Assembly (NCBI GenBank): GCA_036796975.1
Contig: DAIRBY010000007.1
Location: 16,410-80,409 of the forward strand
Origin: UBA8190 sp003453695
GTDB taxonomy: Bacteria; Actinomycetota; Acidimicrobiia; Acidimicrobiales; UBA8190
DNA: 64,000 bases
Reading direction: 5' to 3'
Shown here in pieces: positions 19,125 through 27,486 of the stretch. The number at the start of each line of letters is the position of its first letter. Positions within the stretch are counted from its first letter, which is position 1. Both the position numbers and the translations under genes were made by a program. Below the pieces are notes generated by a model. That model made no database searches. It was not told the DNA's origin and worked only from the letters and a program-made list of their open reading frames with translations.

Positions 19125-19498
19125 GGCCACACCGCCTCCGCCACCACGGCGGCCACAGCTAGGGAGTCGGTGTGGCTCAGGGAGAGGTGCCAGCGCTCCA
19201 CGCCCCGCCCCGACGCCAGCTCGGCGGCCCGCCCGGCCAGCAGCACGCCGGGGGCGCCCGACTCGGCGCGCACCACCTCGACGTCGCGCCACGCCACGGC
19301 GCCGATGCCCACCCCGAGCGCCTTCACCACCGCCTCTTTGGCGGCGAAGCGTGCCGCCAGACGAGCGCTCGGATCGGAGACCCGTGCCGCGTAGGCGCGC
19401 TCGGCGTCGGTGAAGAGCCGGCCGGCCAGGCCGGGGCGCCGCACGAGGGCCCGTCGCAGCCGGTCGATGTCGACGGCGTCGACGCCCACGCCGCGCAC
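19121..19498 (-). CDS. acpS: Holo-[acyl-carrier-protein] synthase
   Basis: This 125-residue 4'-phosphopantetheinyl transferase has VGVDAVDIDRLRRAL with the Mg-binding aspartate at the N-terminus, FTDAERAYAARV, AARFAAKEAVVKALG (the Glu/Lys signature) and HLSLSHTDSLAVA. It activates acyl carrier protein for fatty-acid synthesis. GTG at 19498 is chosen because the conserved VRGVGVD begins there. The 75 bp before it, after glmS, is a Gly/Pro-coding repeat-like stretch (PEGPVPEG) that probably is not translated. Confidence 0.92.
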   Translation of the reverse strand: MRGVGVDAVDIDRLRRALVRRPGLAGRLFTDAERAYAARVSDPSARLAARFAAKEAVVKALGVGIGAVAWRDVEVVRAESGAPGVLLAGRAAELASGRGVERWHLSLSHTDSLAVAAVVAEAVWP

Positions 19499-19572
19499 CG
19501 CGCCCTCGGGGACCGGCCCCTCCGGCGACGGCCCCCCGGGGACCGCCCCCGCCGACACTGGCGGGACCGGCG

Positions 19573-21435
19573 TCACTCCACCGTGACGGTCTTGGCCAGG
19601 TTGCGGGGCCGGTCGGGGTCGAGCCCGTTGGCCGTGGCCACGTGATAGGCGAATTGCTGCAGCGGCACCACGTCGAGGACGGGGGCGAACAACGGGTGGG
19701 TCTCGGGCACCCACAGCACCTCGTCGGCCTGGGCGGCCGCCTCTTCGTGACCGTCGTTGGCCACGAGCACCACGGTGGCGCCCCGGGTGCGCACCTCGGC
19801 CACGTTGGCCATGAGCTTCTCCCACACCGGCGTGCGGGTGGCCACCGCCACCACCACCGTGCCCGGCTCGATCAGGGCGATGGGGCCGTGCTTGAGCTCG
19901 CCGGCCGGGTACCCCTCGGCGCGGACGTAGGCGATCTCCTTCAACTTGAGCGCGCCTTCGAGCGCCACCGGCAGCCCGACGTGGCGTCCCAGGAAGAAGA
20001 AGTCGCGCACGTCTTTGAACCGGTTGGCCACCCGGGCCACCTCGTCATGACGCGCCAGAGTCTTGGAGACGAGCCCGGGCAGCGCCGTCAGGTCGGCGAA
20101 GAGCAGGCGGGAGTCGGCCGGGGACAGCACGCCGCGCAGCTGGGCGAGATAGAGCGCCAGCACCTCCATGGCGGCCAGCTGGGCCAGGTGCGTCTTGGTG
20201 GCGGCCACGCCGATCTCGGGGCCGGCGCGGGTGTAGAGCACCCCGTCGGCCTCGCGCGCCATCGACGAGTCGACGACGTTGGCGACGGCGAGCACCTTGG
20301 CCCCCCATTGCCGCGCCTCGCGCAGCGCCTGGAGGGTGTCGATGGTCTCGCCCGACTGGCTGATCCCCACCACCAGGGCACGGTCGTCGAGCACGGGGTC
20401 GCGGTAGCGGAACTCCGAGGCGATGTCGACCTCGCAGCCGATGCGGGCCCAGTGCTCGAAGGCGTACTTGGCGACGAGCCCGGCGTGATAGCTCGAGCCG
20501 CACGCCACCAGCACCACCCGCTCCACGTCGGCCAGCTCCTCGGGCCCGATGCGCAGCTCGTCGAGGGCGAAGGTGCCCTCGGGGCGCAGCCGGCCGAGCA
20601 GGGTGTCGGCCACGGCCTGGGGCTGCTCGAGCATCTCCTTGCTCATGAAGTCGGGCTGGCCGCCCTTCTCGGCGGCCTCGAGGTCGTAGTCGACCTCGAG
20701 GGGCGGGAGGTCGATGGCCTTGCCGGCCACGGTGGTGACGCGCATGGACCCGGGACGCATCTCGACCACCTGGTCGTCGTCGATGGCCCACAGCCGGCGG
20801 GTGCGGCCCAGGATGGCGGGGATGTCGGAGGCCACGTACGCCTCGGGACGCATCCCGGCCTCCTCGCCGTCGCGCACGCCCACGATGAGCGGCGACACCC
20901 GGCGGGCGGCCACCAGGGTGCCGGGCTCCCCCGAGGTCACCACGACGACGGCGAAGGCGCCCCGGATGTGGCGCAGGGTGGCCCGCACCGCCTCGGCCAG
21001 AGACGCGCCACCGGACAGCTCGTCCTCGACCATGTGGGCGAACACCTCGGTGTCGGTGTCGGAGGTGAAGACGTGCCCGTCGGCTGCCAGCTTGGCCGCC
21101 AGCTCGCGGTAGTTCTCGATGATGCCGTTGTGCACCACCGCCACCCGCCCGGTGCAGTCGAGATGGGGATGGGCGTTCTGCTCGGTGGGATGGCCGTGGG
21201 TGGCCCATCTGGTGTGTCCGATGCCCGACGTCACCGGGCGCGGGCTTCCGTCCACGACGCGCCGCAGGTCGTCGAGCGAGTGCGTGCCGCGCGCCGCGCG
21301 CGCCCGCCACAGCTCACCGCCGGCCTGGAGCACCACCCCGGCCGAGTCGTATCCCCGGTACTCGAGGCGCTCGAGCCCGTCCAGGAGCACGTCCACCACG
21401 CCGTCGCCACCGGTGGCGCCGATGATCCCGCACAT
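19573..21435 (-). CDS. glmS: Glutamine-fructose-6-phosphate aminotransferase (isomerising)
   Basis: This 620-residue enzyme has Cys2 as the glutaminase nucleophile (MCGIIGATGG), YRGYDSAGV, HTRWATHG, HNGIIENY and SDTDTEV in the N-terminal amidotransferase. Two SIS sugar-isomerase domains follow (ACGSSYHAG, ISQSGETIDT, EGYPAGELKHGPIALI) and the terminal AKTVTVE. It makes glucosamine-6-phosphate for peptidoglycan. It sits directly after glmM, so two successive steps of UDP-GlcNAc synthesis are adjacent. No ribozyme-like element was recognised in the nine bases between them. Confidence 0.97.
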   Translation of the reverse strand: MCGIIGATGGDGVVDVLLDGLERLEYRGYDSAGVVLQAGGELWRARAARGTHSLDDLRRVVDGSPRPVTSGIGHTRWATHGHPTEQNAHPHLDCTGRVAVVHNGIIENYRELAAKLAADGHVFTSDTDTEVFAHMVEDELSGGASLAEAVRATLRHIRGAFAVVVVTSGEPGTLVAARRVSPLIVGVRDGEEAGMRPEAYVASDIPAILGRTRRLWAIDDDQVVEMRPGSMRVTTVAGKAIDLPPLEVDYDLEAAEKGGQPDFMSKEMLEQPQAVADTLLGRLRPEGTFALDELRIGPEELADVERVVLVACGSSYHAGLVAKYAFEHWARIGCEVDIASEFRYRDPVLDDRALVVGISQSGETIDTLQALREARQWGAKVLAVANVVDSSMAREADGVLYTRAGPEIGVAATKTHLAQLAAMEVLALYLAQLRGVLSPADSRLLFADLTALPGLVSKTLARHDEVARVANRFKDVRDFFFLGRHVGLPVALEGALKLKEIAYVRAEGYPAGELKHGPIALIEPGTVVVAVATRTPVWEKLMANVAEVRTRGATVVLVANDGHEEAAAQADEVLWVPETHPLFAPVLDVVPLQQFAYHVATANGLDPDRPRNLAKTVTVE

Positions 21436-21444
21436 GCGAACAGG

Positions 21445-22809
21445 TTATGCCGACGGCTGCCCGGCGCCGACGGCGTCCGCCCTGGCCACGGCGACGACCA
21501 GGCGCTCGGCGGCGGAGACGGCGCCGTCGTGCTCGGGGGCCTCCACCATGACGCGCACCACCGCCTCGGTGCCGCTGGCCCGCAGCACCACCCGGCCCCG
21601 CTCGCCCAGCTCGCCGCGCACCTTGGCCAGCTCCTCCTGCACCGGGGTGCTGTCGACGGCGCGCAACGGATCGGGCACCGACACGTTGCGCAGCACTTGG
21701 GGGAGCTTGGTCATCGACGAGCGGGCCAGTTCCGACAGGGGGCGGCCCGAGCGGCGCACCAGGTCGAGCAGCAGCACGCCGGTGAGCGCGCCGTCACCGG
21801 TGGTGGACAGCTGGCGGAACACGATGTGCCCGGACTGCTCCCCGCCCAGCGACAACCCGTCGGCCTCGAGCGCCTCGAGCACGTAGCGGTCGCCGACAGG
21901 CGTCTCGCGCACGGCGATGCCGTGCTCGGCCATGGCGAGGCGCAGGCCCAGGTTCGACATCACCGTGACGACGACGGTGTTGCCGGCCAACCGTCCCCGC
22001 CCGGCCAGGTCGAGGGCGAACATGGCCATGAGCTCGTCCCCGTCCACCAGGGCACCGGTCTCGTCGACGGCGATGAGCCGGTCGGCATCGCCGTCGAGGG
22101 CGAGGCCGACCTCGGCGCCCGTCTCGATCACCCGCGCCTGGAGCGCCTCCGGGAAGGTGGAGCCGCAGCCGGCGTTGATGTTGGCGCCGTCGGGCTCGTC
22201 GAAGATGGCCTCGACGTCGGCGCCCAGCCGCCGGAGCACCGCCGGCGCCACGCGGCTGGCCGAGCCGTTGGCACAGTCGACGACGACGCGCACACCGGTC
22301 AGGTCGCCTTCGGACAGCGACGACAGGTGGTCCACGTAGTCGTCGGCCACGGCCGGGTCGGGCCCGAGCATGCCGACGGCCTGACCGGTGGGCAGGCGCA
22401 CCTGCCGGGCCCGGCCGCTCAAGATCCCCTCCAGCTCCGCCTCGACCTGCTCCTCGACGGCGTCGGGCAGCTTCAGCCCTCCGGCGGCGAACAGCTTCAC
22501 GCCGTTGTCGTCGAAGGGGTTGTGCGAGGCCGACACCACCGCCGCGGGCACGCCGCGCACCTGCGACACCCACGCCACCGCCGGGGTGGGGAGCACGCCG
22601 AGGTCCACGACGTCGGCGCCTTCACTGGCGAGCCCCGTGGACAGCGCCGCTTGCAGCAGCGTCCCGGAACGGCGCGTGTCGCGTCCGACGACGAAGGTGG
22701 TGGCGGGAAGGACCCGGGCGGCGGCCCGTCCCAGGGCCAGGACCAGCTCCACGCCGAGCTCGGCGTTGGCGACGCCGCGGATGCCGTCCGTGCCGAAACG
22801 GACCCCCAA
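21445..22809 (-). CDS. glmM: Phosphoglucosamine mutase
   Basis: This 454-residue alpha-D-phosphohexomutase begins with MGVRFGTDGIRGVAN. The phosphoserine loop is VVSASHNPFDDNG with S95, the metal loop DGDADR, the sugar-binding GEQSGH and the C-terminal phosphate loop RASGTEAVVRV. It converts GlcN-6-P to GlcN-1-P. The start is TTG at 22809, since no ATG or GTG precedes the conserved VRFGTDG, and it lies nine bases after the rpsI stop codon. Confidence 0.96.
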   Translation of the reverse strand: MGVRFGTDGIRGVANAELGVELVLALGRAAARVLPATTFVVGRDTRRSGTLLQAALSTGLASEGADVVDLGVLPTPAVAWVSQVRGVPAAVVSASHNPFDDNGVKLFAAGGLKLPDAVEEQVEAELEGILSGRARQVRLPTGQAVGMLGPDPAVADDYVDHLSSLSEGDLTGVRVVVDCANGSASRVAPAVLRRLGADVEAIFDEPDGANINAGCGSTFPEALQARVIETGAEVGLALDGDADRLIAVDETGALVDGDELMAMFALDLAGRGRLAGNTVVVTVMSNLGLRLAMAEHGIAVRETPVGDRYVLEALEADGLSLGGEQSGHIVFRQLSTTGDGALTGVLLLDLVRRSGRPLSELARSSMTKLPQVLRNVSVPDPLRAVDSTPVQEELAKVRGELGERGRVVLRASGTEAVVRVMVEAPEHDGAVSAAERLVVAVARADAVGAGQPSA

Positions 22810-22818
22810 GGCGGCCGG

Positions 22819-23259
22819 CTACCGCTTCGAGTACTGCGGGGCCTTGCGGGCCTTCTTGAGGCCGTACTTCTTGCTCTCCTTCTCGCGGGCGTCGCGGGTG
22901 AGGAGCCCGGCCTTCTTGAGGGTGGTGCGCAGCTCGGGGTCCACCACCACCATGGACCGGGCGATGCCGAGGCGCAGCGCCCCGGCCTGGCCCGAGACGC
23001 CGCCGCCGTCGATGGTGGCGTCGATGTCCCAACTCTCGGCGGTGTTGGTGAGCCGCAGCGGCTCGGTCACCACCATGCGGTGGGTGGCGGAGGTGAAGTA
23101 CTGCTCGATGGGGCGGCGGTTCACGGTGATGGCACCCTGCCCGGGGCGCAACCGCACCCGGGCCACGGCCGCCTTGCGCCGTCCGGTGGTCTGGCTCAGC
23201 GGGGCGGGCCGCTTGGTGGTGGTGGTGGTGGCGGCGGCGGTGGCGGTGGTGCTGGACAC
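22819..23259 (-). CDS. rpsI: 30S ribosomal protein uS9
   Basis: This 146-residue protein has the S9 core TGRRKAAVARVRLRPG, VTEPLRLTNT, GGGVSGQAGALRLGIAR and the C-terminal KKARKAPQYSKR that reaches the P-site tRNA. The first 20 or so residues are a Thr/Ala-rich extension (ATAAATTTTT). It follows rplM by 44 bp in the usual pair. Confidence 0.97.
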   Translation of the reverse strand: MSSTTATAAATTTTTKRPAPLSQTTGRRKAAVARVRLRPGQGAITVNRRPIEQYFTSATHRMVVTEPLRLTNTAESWDIDATIDGGGVSGQAGALRLGIARSMVVVDPELRTTLKKAGLLTRDAREKESKKYGLKKARKAPQYSKR

Positions 23260-23303
23260 TGGGGCGTCGTCCTTTCCTGCTGCGTGCGGTGGCCGGCCCG
23301 GCG

Positions 23304-23756
23304 CTAGGTACGCGCCTTGGCCCGCTCGGGCAGCGCCAAGGGCTCGGGTTGCTGGGCGGCGTGGGGGTGGTCCGGACCGGCGTACACCTTCAGCTTGTTG
23401 AGCTGGGCGCGGCCCAGACGGGTCCGGGGCAGCATGCCCCGCACCGCCCGGCGCACCAGCTCCTCCGGCTGGCGCTCGAGCAGCTCGGCGTAGCTCTGCG
23501 ACTTGAGCCCGCCGGGATAGCCACTGTGGCGATAGGCCAGCTTGGCGTCCGCCTTGTCGGCGGTGAGCACGACCTTGGCGGCGTTCACCACGATGACGTG
23601 GTCCCCGGTGTCGACGTGGGGGGCGAAGATCGGCTTGTGCTTGCCCCGCAGCAACGACGCCACCGTGGTGGCCAGGCGCCCGAGCACGGCGCCGTCGGCG
23701 TCGACGACGTGCCAGCTCTTGTCGATGTGGTCCGGCTTCGGGAAGAACGTGCGCAC
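23304..23756 (-). CDS. rplM: 50S ribosomal protein uL13
   Basis: This 150-residue protein has SWHVVDADGAVLGRLAT, VNAAKVVLTADKADAK, YRHSGYPGG and AVRGMLPRTRLGR. GTG at 23756 gives VRTFFPKPDHIDKSW, which matches the normal L13 N-terminus, and AGGA lies eight bases before it. A TTG at 23819 in frame would add 21 unconserved residues. It begins the long leftward block rplM-rpsI-glmM-glmS and onward. Confidence 0.95.
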   Translation of the reverse strand: MRTFFPKPDHIDKSWHVVDADGAVLGRLATTVASLLRGKHKPIFAPHVDTGDHVIVVNAAKVVLTADKADAKLAYRHSGYPGGLKSQSYAELLERQPEELVRRAVRGMLPRTRLGRAQLNKLKVYAGPDHPHAAQQPEPLALPERAKART

Positions 23757-23834
23757 GAGGGTGTCCTGGATCGAGAAGCGAGTACCGGCCGGTGACGCCG
23801 GCGACCTGGCGGAAAGCAACCCCCCGACCGCCGC

Positions 23835-23864
23835 GGCCGGCGCCGAGGGCGACGGATCAGGATA
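23835..23864 (-). promoter_or_regulatory. Candidate promoter for rplM-rpsI
   Basis: On the minus strand a TATCCT hexamer (23864-23859) stands about 100 nt before the rplM start in an otherwise GC-rich spacer. It is a plausible -10 box; a matching -35 (TTTCCC, 18 bp further upstream) is weak and overlaps the toxin-antitoxin operator candidate. Position is the main support. Confidence 0.35.
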
Positions 23865-23885
23865 CAGGACCTGCGGTGACGTGGG

Positions 23886-23909
23886 AAACCGTTCGTTCCC
23901 GTACGGTTT
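23886..23909. promoter_or_regulatory. Inverted repeat upstream of the antitoxin gene (candidate TA autoregulatory operator)
   Basis: A perfect dyad AAACCGT - 10 bp - ACGGTTT is placed 27 bp before the antitoxin GTG. Antitoxins of VapB type bind such palindromes in their own promoters. The site also lies between the divergent rplM and antitoxin starts, so it could affect both. Confidence 0.5.
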
Positions 23910-23935
23910 CGTCCGGCGGTGCGGAGACTCAGGAC

Positions 23936-24136
23936 GTGCCCACCATCAGCGCCGACGACGTTCGCATCCCGGACGGCCTGTCCCGGGGCGCACCCGCCCG
24001 GAGGGGCAGACCCCTCCGAGAGGTCCTCGACCTCCTGGCGCAGGCGCCGTCGCCAGACCCGGAGTTCGCCGACGACATGAAGCAAGTGGTCGCCAGCGGG
24101 GGACCACCGCCGTCCTCGCCGTGGGATCGGTCTTAG
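23936..24136 (+). CDS. VapB-like antitoxin
   Basis: This is a 66-residue, Pro/Asp-rich small protein. Its C-terminal half (DPEFADDMKQVV, then GGPPPSSPWDRS) resembles the toxin-wrapping tails of actinobacterial VapB-type antitoxins. The N-terminal part (VPTISADDVRIPDG) could hold a short DNA-binding strand. GTG at 23936 has GGAG nine bases upstream. It overlaps the start of the toxin frame by 16 bases, the usual TA gene arrangement. Because the toxin is dead, the antitoxin is probably free of selection or serves only as a regulator. Confidence 0.6.
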   Translation: MPTISADDVRIPDGLSRGAPARRGRPLREVLDLLAQAPSPDPEFADDMKQVVASGGPPPSSPWDRS

Positions 24137-24563
24137 GCACCACCGTCTTCATCGACCTCGAGCGAGCAGCGCGGGCAACGCCCGGGTCCCGTCCCGCCGA
24201 GTTCGTCGGATGGAGCCTCGCACGGGCACTCGGTGAAGACGAGGAAGTCGCCATCTCTGCGATTACTGCTTCTGCGTCGCTCCATGGAGTTCACCGCGTC
24301 GACAGGCGATACCGGGCCCGCCGTGAAGTGTTCGTCGAGGCCGTCCTCTAGGTGGTGCCCGTGCTCCTTTCGATCTGCTGGCGGCGCGGGCCCACGCCAG
24401 GCTGTGGGCCGAATTGGCGGCCATGGGACTCGACGTGGGTGCCCACGACCGCATGGTGGCCGCCACGGCGGTGAGCGTCGGGTGGCAGGTGGCCACCGCC
24501 AGCATCCGGCACTTCGATCGCGTCCCCGGCCTCGAAGTCGTCGAAGTCCACGCCGGGCCGTAG
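24121..24563 (+). pseudogene. Decayed VapC-type PIN-domain toxin
   Basis: The frame from GTG 24121 reads VGSVLGTTVFIDLERA, then EDEEVAISAITASASLHGVH, then FVEAVL and a TAG at 24349. After the stop, VVPVL continues in frame; one base is missing, and the frame shifts into FDLLAARAHARLWAELAAMG, DVGAHDRMVAATAV, VATASIRHFDRVPGL and a final TAG at 24561. Joined, this is a complete PIN toxin of about 147 residues. The first catalytic aspartate (LDTS in the family) is glycine, the ITxSE glutamate is alanine and the usual T-x-N is T-A-S; only the HD of the third motif remains. Stop, frameshift and lost active-site residues agree that it is inactive. Confidence 0.8.
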
Positions 24564-24597
24564 CGACCCGATCCGGGAACTCGGGGTTGGCGGCGAG

Positions 24598-25368
24598 TCA
24601 GAAGTCCACCGAGACCAGGCACAGGCCGTGCGGGGGGGCCACCGAGGTGGCTCGAGAGCGGTCGCCCGAACGCAGCATGTCCACCACGTCCGAGGGCCGG
24701 CGCCGGGCCCGGCCCACGTCCACGAGCACCCCCACCATGGAGCGGACCATCTGGTGGCAGAAGGACTGGGCCGAGACGTCGAAGCGCAGCAGGCGCTCGC
24801 CGGGCCCCAGGCCGTCGGGGGCGGGCACCAGCTCCCGCCAGGTGGCGTCGAGGACCCTGCGCACGATGGGGGATGCCGGTTCCGTCCCGGGCGGGCGCCG
24901 GCAGAAGGCCCGGAAGTCGTGCTCGCCGAGAAGGGCGTCGGCCCCCGCCGCCATGGCCCGCAGGTCGAGCGGGCCGGGCACGTGCCAGGTGATCCCGGCC
25001 AGGAGGGGATCGGCGGCGGCCGTCTCGAGCACGAGGTAGCGGTAGTGGCGGGCCCGAGCCGACCGCCGGGCGTCGAAGCTCTCGTCGACCTTGTCGGCGC
25101 GCCGTACCACCACGGCCGGACCGAGAAGGGTGTTCACGCTCTTCACCACCTTGGCGAGATCCACGTCGGCGCGCACGTCGAGGTGCACCACCTGGCCCAG
25201 GGCGTGCACGCCGGCGTCGGTGCGCCCGGCGCAGGTGATCTCGACGGGATGGCGCACGACGGTGGCAACGGCGTCCGCCAGGGCCCCGCCCACGGTGTGC
25301 TGGCCGGCCTGGGCGGCGAAGCCCCGGAACCCCGAGCCGTCATAGGCCACCTCGAGGCGGATCCGCAC
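24598..25368 (-). CDS. truA: tRNA pseudouridine(38-40) synthase TruA
   Basis: This 256-residue protein has VRIRLEVAYDGSGFRGFAAQ at the N-terminus, the catalytic aspartate D51 in CAGRTDAGVHALGQ, the ARHYRYLVL strand and the FCHQMVRSMVGVLVDVG motif. It modifies U38-U40 in the tRNA anticodon stem. GTG at 25368 begins the conserved domain. A TTG at 25482 that overlaps the rplQ stop would add 38 residues of Glu/Pro-rich heptad repeat (AEPxxxx) and could give coupled translation; I prefer the short form. It follows rplQ as in many bacteria. Confidence 0.93.
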   Translation of the reverse strand: MRIRLEVAYDGSGFRGFAAQAGQHTVGGALADAVATVVRHPVEITCAGRTDAGVHALGQVVHLDVRADVDLAKVVKSVNTLLGPAVVVRRADKVDESFDARRSARARHYRYLVLETAAADPLLAGITWHVPGPLDLRAMAAGADALLGEHDFRAFCRRPPGTEPASPIVRRVLDATWRELVPAPDGLGPGERLLRFDVSAQSFCHQMVRSMVGVLVDVGRARRRPSDVVDMLRSGDRSRATSVAPPHGLCLVSVDF

Positions 25369-25401
25369 CGTGCTGGCCGGACGGGCGCTGCCGGGCTCTT
25401 C

Positions 25402-25464
25402 GGGCTCGGCCCGCTTCCTCTGGGGCTCGGCGCCGCCCCGCTCGGGCTCGGTGCCGTGCTGGTC
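25402..25464. repeat. 21-bp imperfect tandem repeat (3 units) between rplQ and truA
   Basis: The octamer GGGCTCGG recurs at 25402, 25423 and 25444, exactly 21 bp apart, within three imperfect units. In the truA frame they would code (on the minus strand) for heptads of the type AEPxxxx. The array lies just downstream of the rplQ stop codon (25479), like other arrays in this window. Confidence 0.65.
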
Positions 25465-25478
25465 CAGATCGAAGAGGG

Positions 25479-25832
25479 TCAAACCAGCTCGATGCGCGCC
25501 ATGGGCGCGCTGTCCCCCTGGCGGGGGCCCAGCTTGAGGATGCGGGTGTAGCCGCCCTGGCGATCGGCGTACCGCGGCCCGATCTCGGCGAAGAGCTTGT
25601 GGGCCATGTCCTTGTCCCTGATGAGCGCCACCACCCGGCGTTGGCGGTCCACGCCGCCCTTGCGCGCCGCGGTGATGCACTTCTCCACCACGGGACGCAG
25701 CGCCTTGGCCTTGGCCTCGGTGGTTACGAGCGACTCGGCGGCGATCAACGACGCCACCAGGTTGCCGAGCATGGCCTTCTGGTGGGCGGCGTCACCTCCG
25801 AGGCGACGTCCCCTCCGGGGAGTGCCGAGCAC
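25479..25832 (-). CDS. rplQ: 50S ribosomal protein bL17
   Basis: This 117-residue protein has the L17 core HQKAMLGNLVASLIAAESLVTTEAKAKALRP (shown here in part), IRDKDMAHKLFAEIGPRYADRQGGYTR and the end MARIELV. Its GTG start at 25832 is seven bases past the rpoA stop codon. It closes the alpha operon. Confidence 0.96.
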   Translation of the reverse strand: MLGTPRRGRRLGGDAAHQKAMLGNLVASLIAAESLVTTEAKAKALRPVVEKCITAARKGGVDRQRRVVALIRDKDMAHKLFAEIGPRYADRQGGYTRILKLGPRQGDSAPMARIELV

Positions 25833-25838
25833 GACGCC

Positions 25839-26777
25839 TCAGTCCTTCACCCGCAGCGACAGGCCCCGCTCGTCGAGGCGCTGGATCACCTCGTCGAGGG
25901 ACTTCTGGCCGAAGTTGGTGATGGCGAGGAGGTCCTCGGGGGTGCGCTCCACCAGCTCGCCGATCGTGTTCACCTGGGCCCGCTTCAAGCAGTTGCGGGG
26001 ACGCTCGGACAGGTCCAGGTCCTCGATGGGCAGGTCCAGGTCGGGCGAGCCGCTCGTCGAGGTGCCCACCTCACCCAGCTCGAGGCCGTGGGGCTCCTCC
26101 TCGAGCTCGGCCACCAGGCCCACCAGGGCCCGCAGGGTGTCGCCCGCCGAGGCCAGCGCCTCGCGGGGCGACAGCGAGCCGTCGGTCTCCACGTCGAGCA
26201 CGAGGCGGTCGAAGTCGGTGGACTGCTCCACCCGCACCGGCTCGATGGCGAAGGCCACCCGGCGCACGGGCGAGAAGATCGAGTCGACGGGGATGACCCC
26301 GATGGTGTTGGACCGCTTGTTGCGCTCGGCCGAGGCATAGCCGCGGCCGCGCTCCACGGTCACGTCCATGGCCAGACGGCCCTTCGAGTTGAGCGAGGCC
26401 AGGTGCAGCTCGGGGTTCAGCACCTCGACGTCGGAGGTGAGCTGCAGGTCGCCGGCGGTGACGTCGCCCGGGCCCCGCTTGTCCAGACGCAGCGTCACCG
26501 GCTCGTCGCTGTGGACCCGCAGGACGATGTCCTTCAGGTTCAGCATGATGTCGGTCACGTCCTCCTTCACCCCGGGCAGGGTGGTGAACTCGTGGAGGGC
26601 GTCGTCGAAGCGCACCTGGGTGACCGCAGCGCCGGGGATCGACGACAGCAGTGTCCGGCGCAGCGAGTTGCCGAGGGTGTGGCCGAATCCGGGCTCGAGG
26701 GGGCTGATGGCGAAGCGCTGCTGGTTCGCCTCCTCCTCGCCGATGGGCTCGACGGTGGGTCGCTGGATGATGAGCAT
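25839..26777 (-). CDS. rpoA: DNA-directed RNA polymerase alpha subunit
   Basis: This 312-residue subunit begins MLIIQRPTVEPI. It has FGHTLGNSLRRTLLSSIPGAAVTQV in the dimerisation domain, an acidic linker (ELEEEPHGLELGEVG) and the C-terminal domain DLDLSERPRNCLKRAQVNTIGELVERTPEDLL (shown in part), which binds UP elements and activators. It initiates assembly of the polymerase core. It lies between rpsD and rplQ in the alpha operon. Confidence 0.98.
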   Translation of the reverse strand: MLIIQRPTVEPIGEEEANQQRFAISPLEPGFGHTLGNSLRRTLLSSIPGAAVTQVRFDDALHEFTTLPGVKEDVTDIMLNLKDIVLRVHSDEPVTLRLDKRGPGDVTAGDLQLTSDVEVLNPELHLASLNSKGRLAMDVTVERGRGYASAERNKRSNTIGVIPVDSIFSPVRRVAFAIEPVRVEQSTDFDRLVLDVETDGSLSPREALASAGDTLRALVGLVAELEEEPHGLELGEVGTSTSGSPDLDLPIEDLDLSERPRNCLKRAQVNTIGELVERTPEDLLAITNFGQKSLDEVIQRLDERGLSLRVKD

Positions 26778-26813
26778 GGGTTTGGGGCTCCTGCGCTGTG
26801 AGAGGTGCGGCGG

Positions 26814-27461
26814 TTACTTCGAGTAGAGCTCGACGATGAGCGACTCGCGCAGCGGCTCGTCGATGTGCTCGCGCTGGGGCAGCGAGGCCACCCGCACCTG
26901 CATGCGGCCTTCGCCGGCCTCCAGCCACAAGGGGAGCTGGCGGTCGATGGTGTCGAGGTTGCGGCGGACGACGTACATCTCCCGGGAGGAGGGCTTCATG
27001 GACACCACGTCGCCCACCCGCACCCGGAAGCTCGGGATGGTGACCCGCTTGCCGTTCACCTGGACGTGGCCGTGGCGCACCAGCTGCCGGGCCTGGGCAC
27101 GGCTGGCGCCCCAGGTGGCCCGGAAGGCGACGTTGTCCAGGCGCATCTCGAGCAGGCGCAGCAGGTTCTCGCCGGTGATGCCGGGCTGACGGTTGGCCTC
27201 GGCGTAGACGTTGCGGAACTGCCGCTCGAGCACGCCGTAGATGCGGCGTGCCTTCTGCTTCTCCCGCAGCTGGGCCAGGTACTCGGACCCCTGGCGCATG
27301 CGGTCGCGGCCGTGCTCCCCGGGGGGATAGGCCCGGCTGTGGCGGTCGGTGACCGCCTCGGAGACGGGGCACTTGAGCGAGTAGCACCGCTCGCCCTTCA
27401 GAAACAGCTTGGTCCGCTCGCGCCGGCACAGCCGGCACACGGGCCCGGTGTATCGCGCCAT
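26814..27461 (-). CDS. rpsD: 30S ribosomal protein uS4
   Basis: This 215-residue protein is the zinc-binding (C+) form. Cysteines lie in PVCRLCRRE and GERCYSLKCPVSE, a four-cysteine ribbon at residues about 9-31. The S4 RNA-binding domain RLDNVAFRATWGASRAQARQLVRHGHV (shown in part) follows. It is a primary 16S rRNA binder. Zinc-dependent forms are often paired with zinc-free paralogues elsewhere in actinobacterial genomes. Confidence 0.97.
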   Translation of the reverse strand: MARYTGPVCRLCRRERTKLFLKGERCYSLKCPVSEAVTDRHSRAYPPGEHGRDRMRQGSEYLAQLREKQKARRIYGVLERQFRNVYAEANRQPGITGENLLRLLEMRLDNVAFRATWGASRAQARQLVRHGHVQVNGKRVTIPSFRVRVGDVVSMKPSSREMYVVRRNLDTIDRQLPLWLEAGEGRMQVRVASLPQREHIDEPLRESLIVELYSK

Positions 27462-27486
27462 GTCGTCGACCCCTACCTGCGCCCGC

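Noticed and set aside
19573..21444. A glmS ribozyme or riboswitch
   Set aside because: Only nine bases separate glmM from glmS, leaving no room for such a leader; none was seen.
22622..23032. A minus-strand Arg/His-rich frame across rpsI and glmM
   Set aside because: Off-frame reading of rpsI and the glmM start; uS9 in the true frame is complete.
19642..23307. A plus-strand open frame of more than 1200 codons
   Set aside because: It is the complement of glmS, glmM and rpsI, rich in His, Gly, Ala and Leu as expected from GC-rich antisense frames, and shows no family motif.
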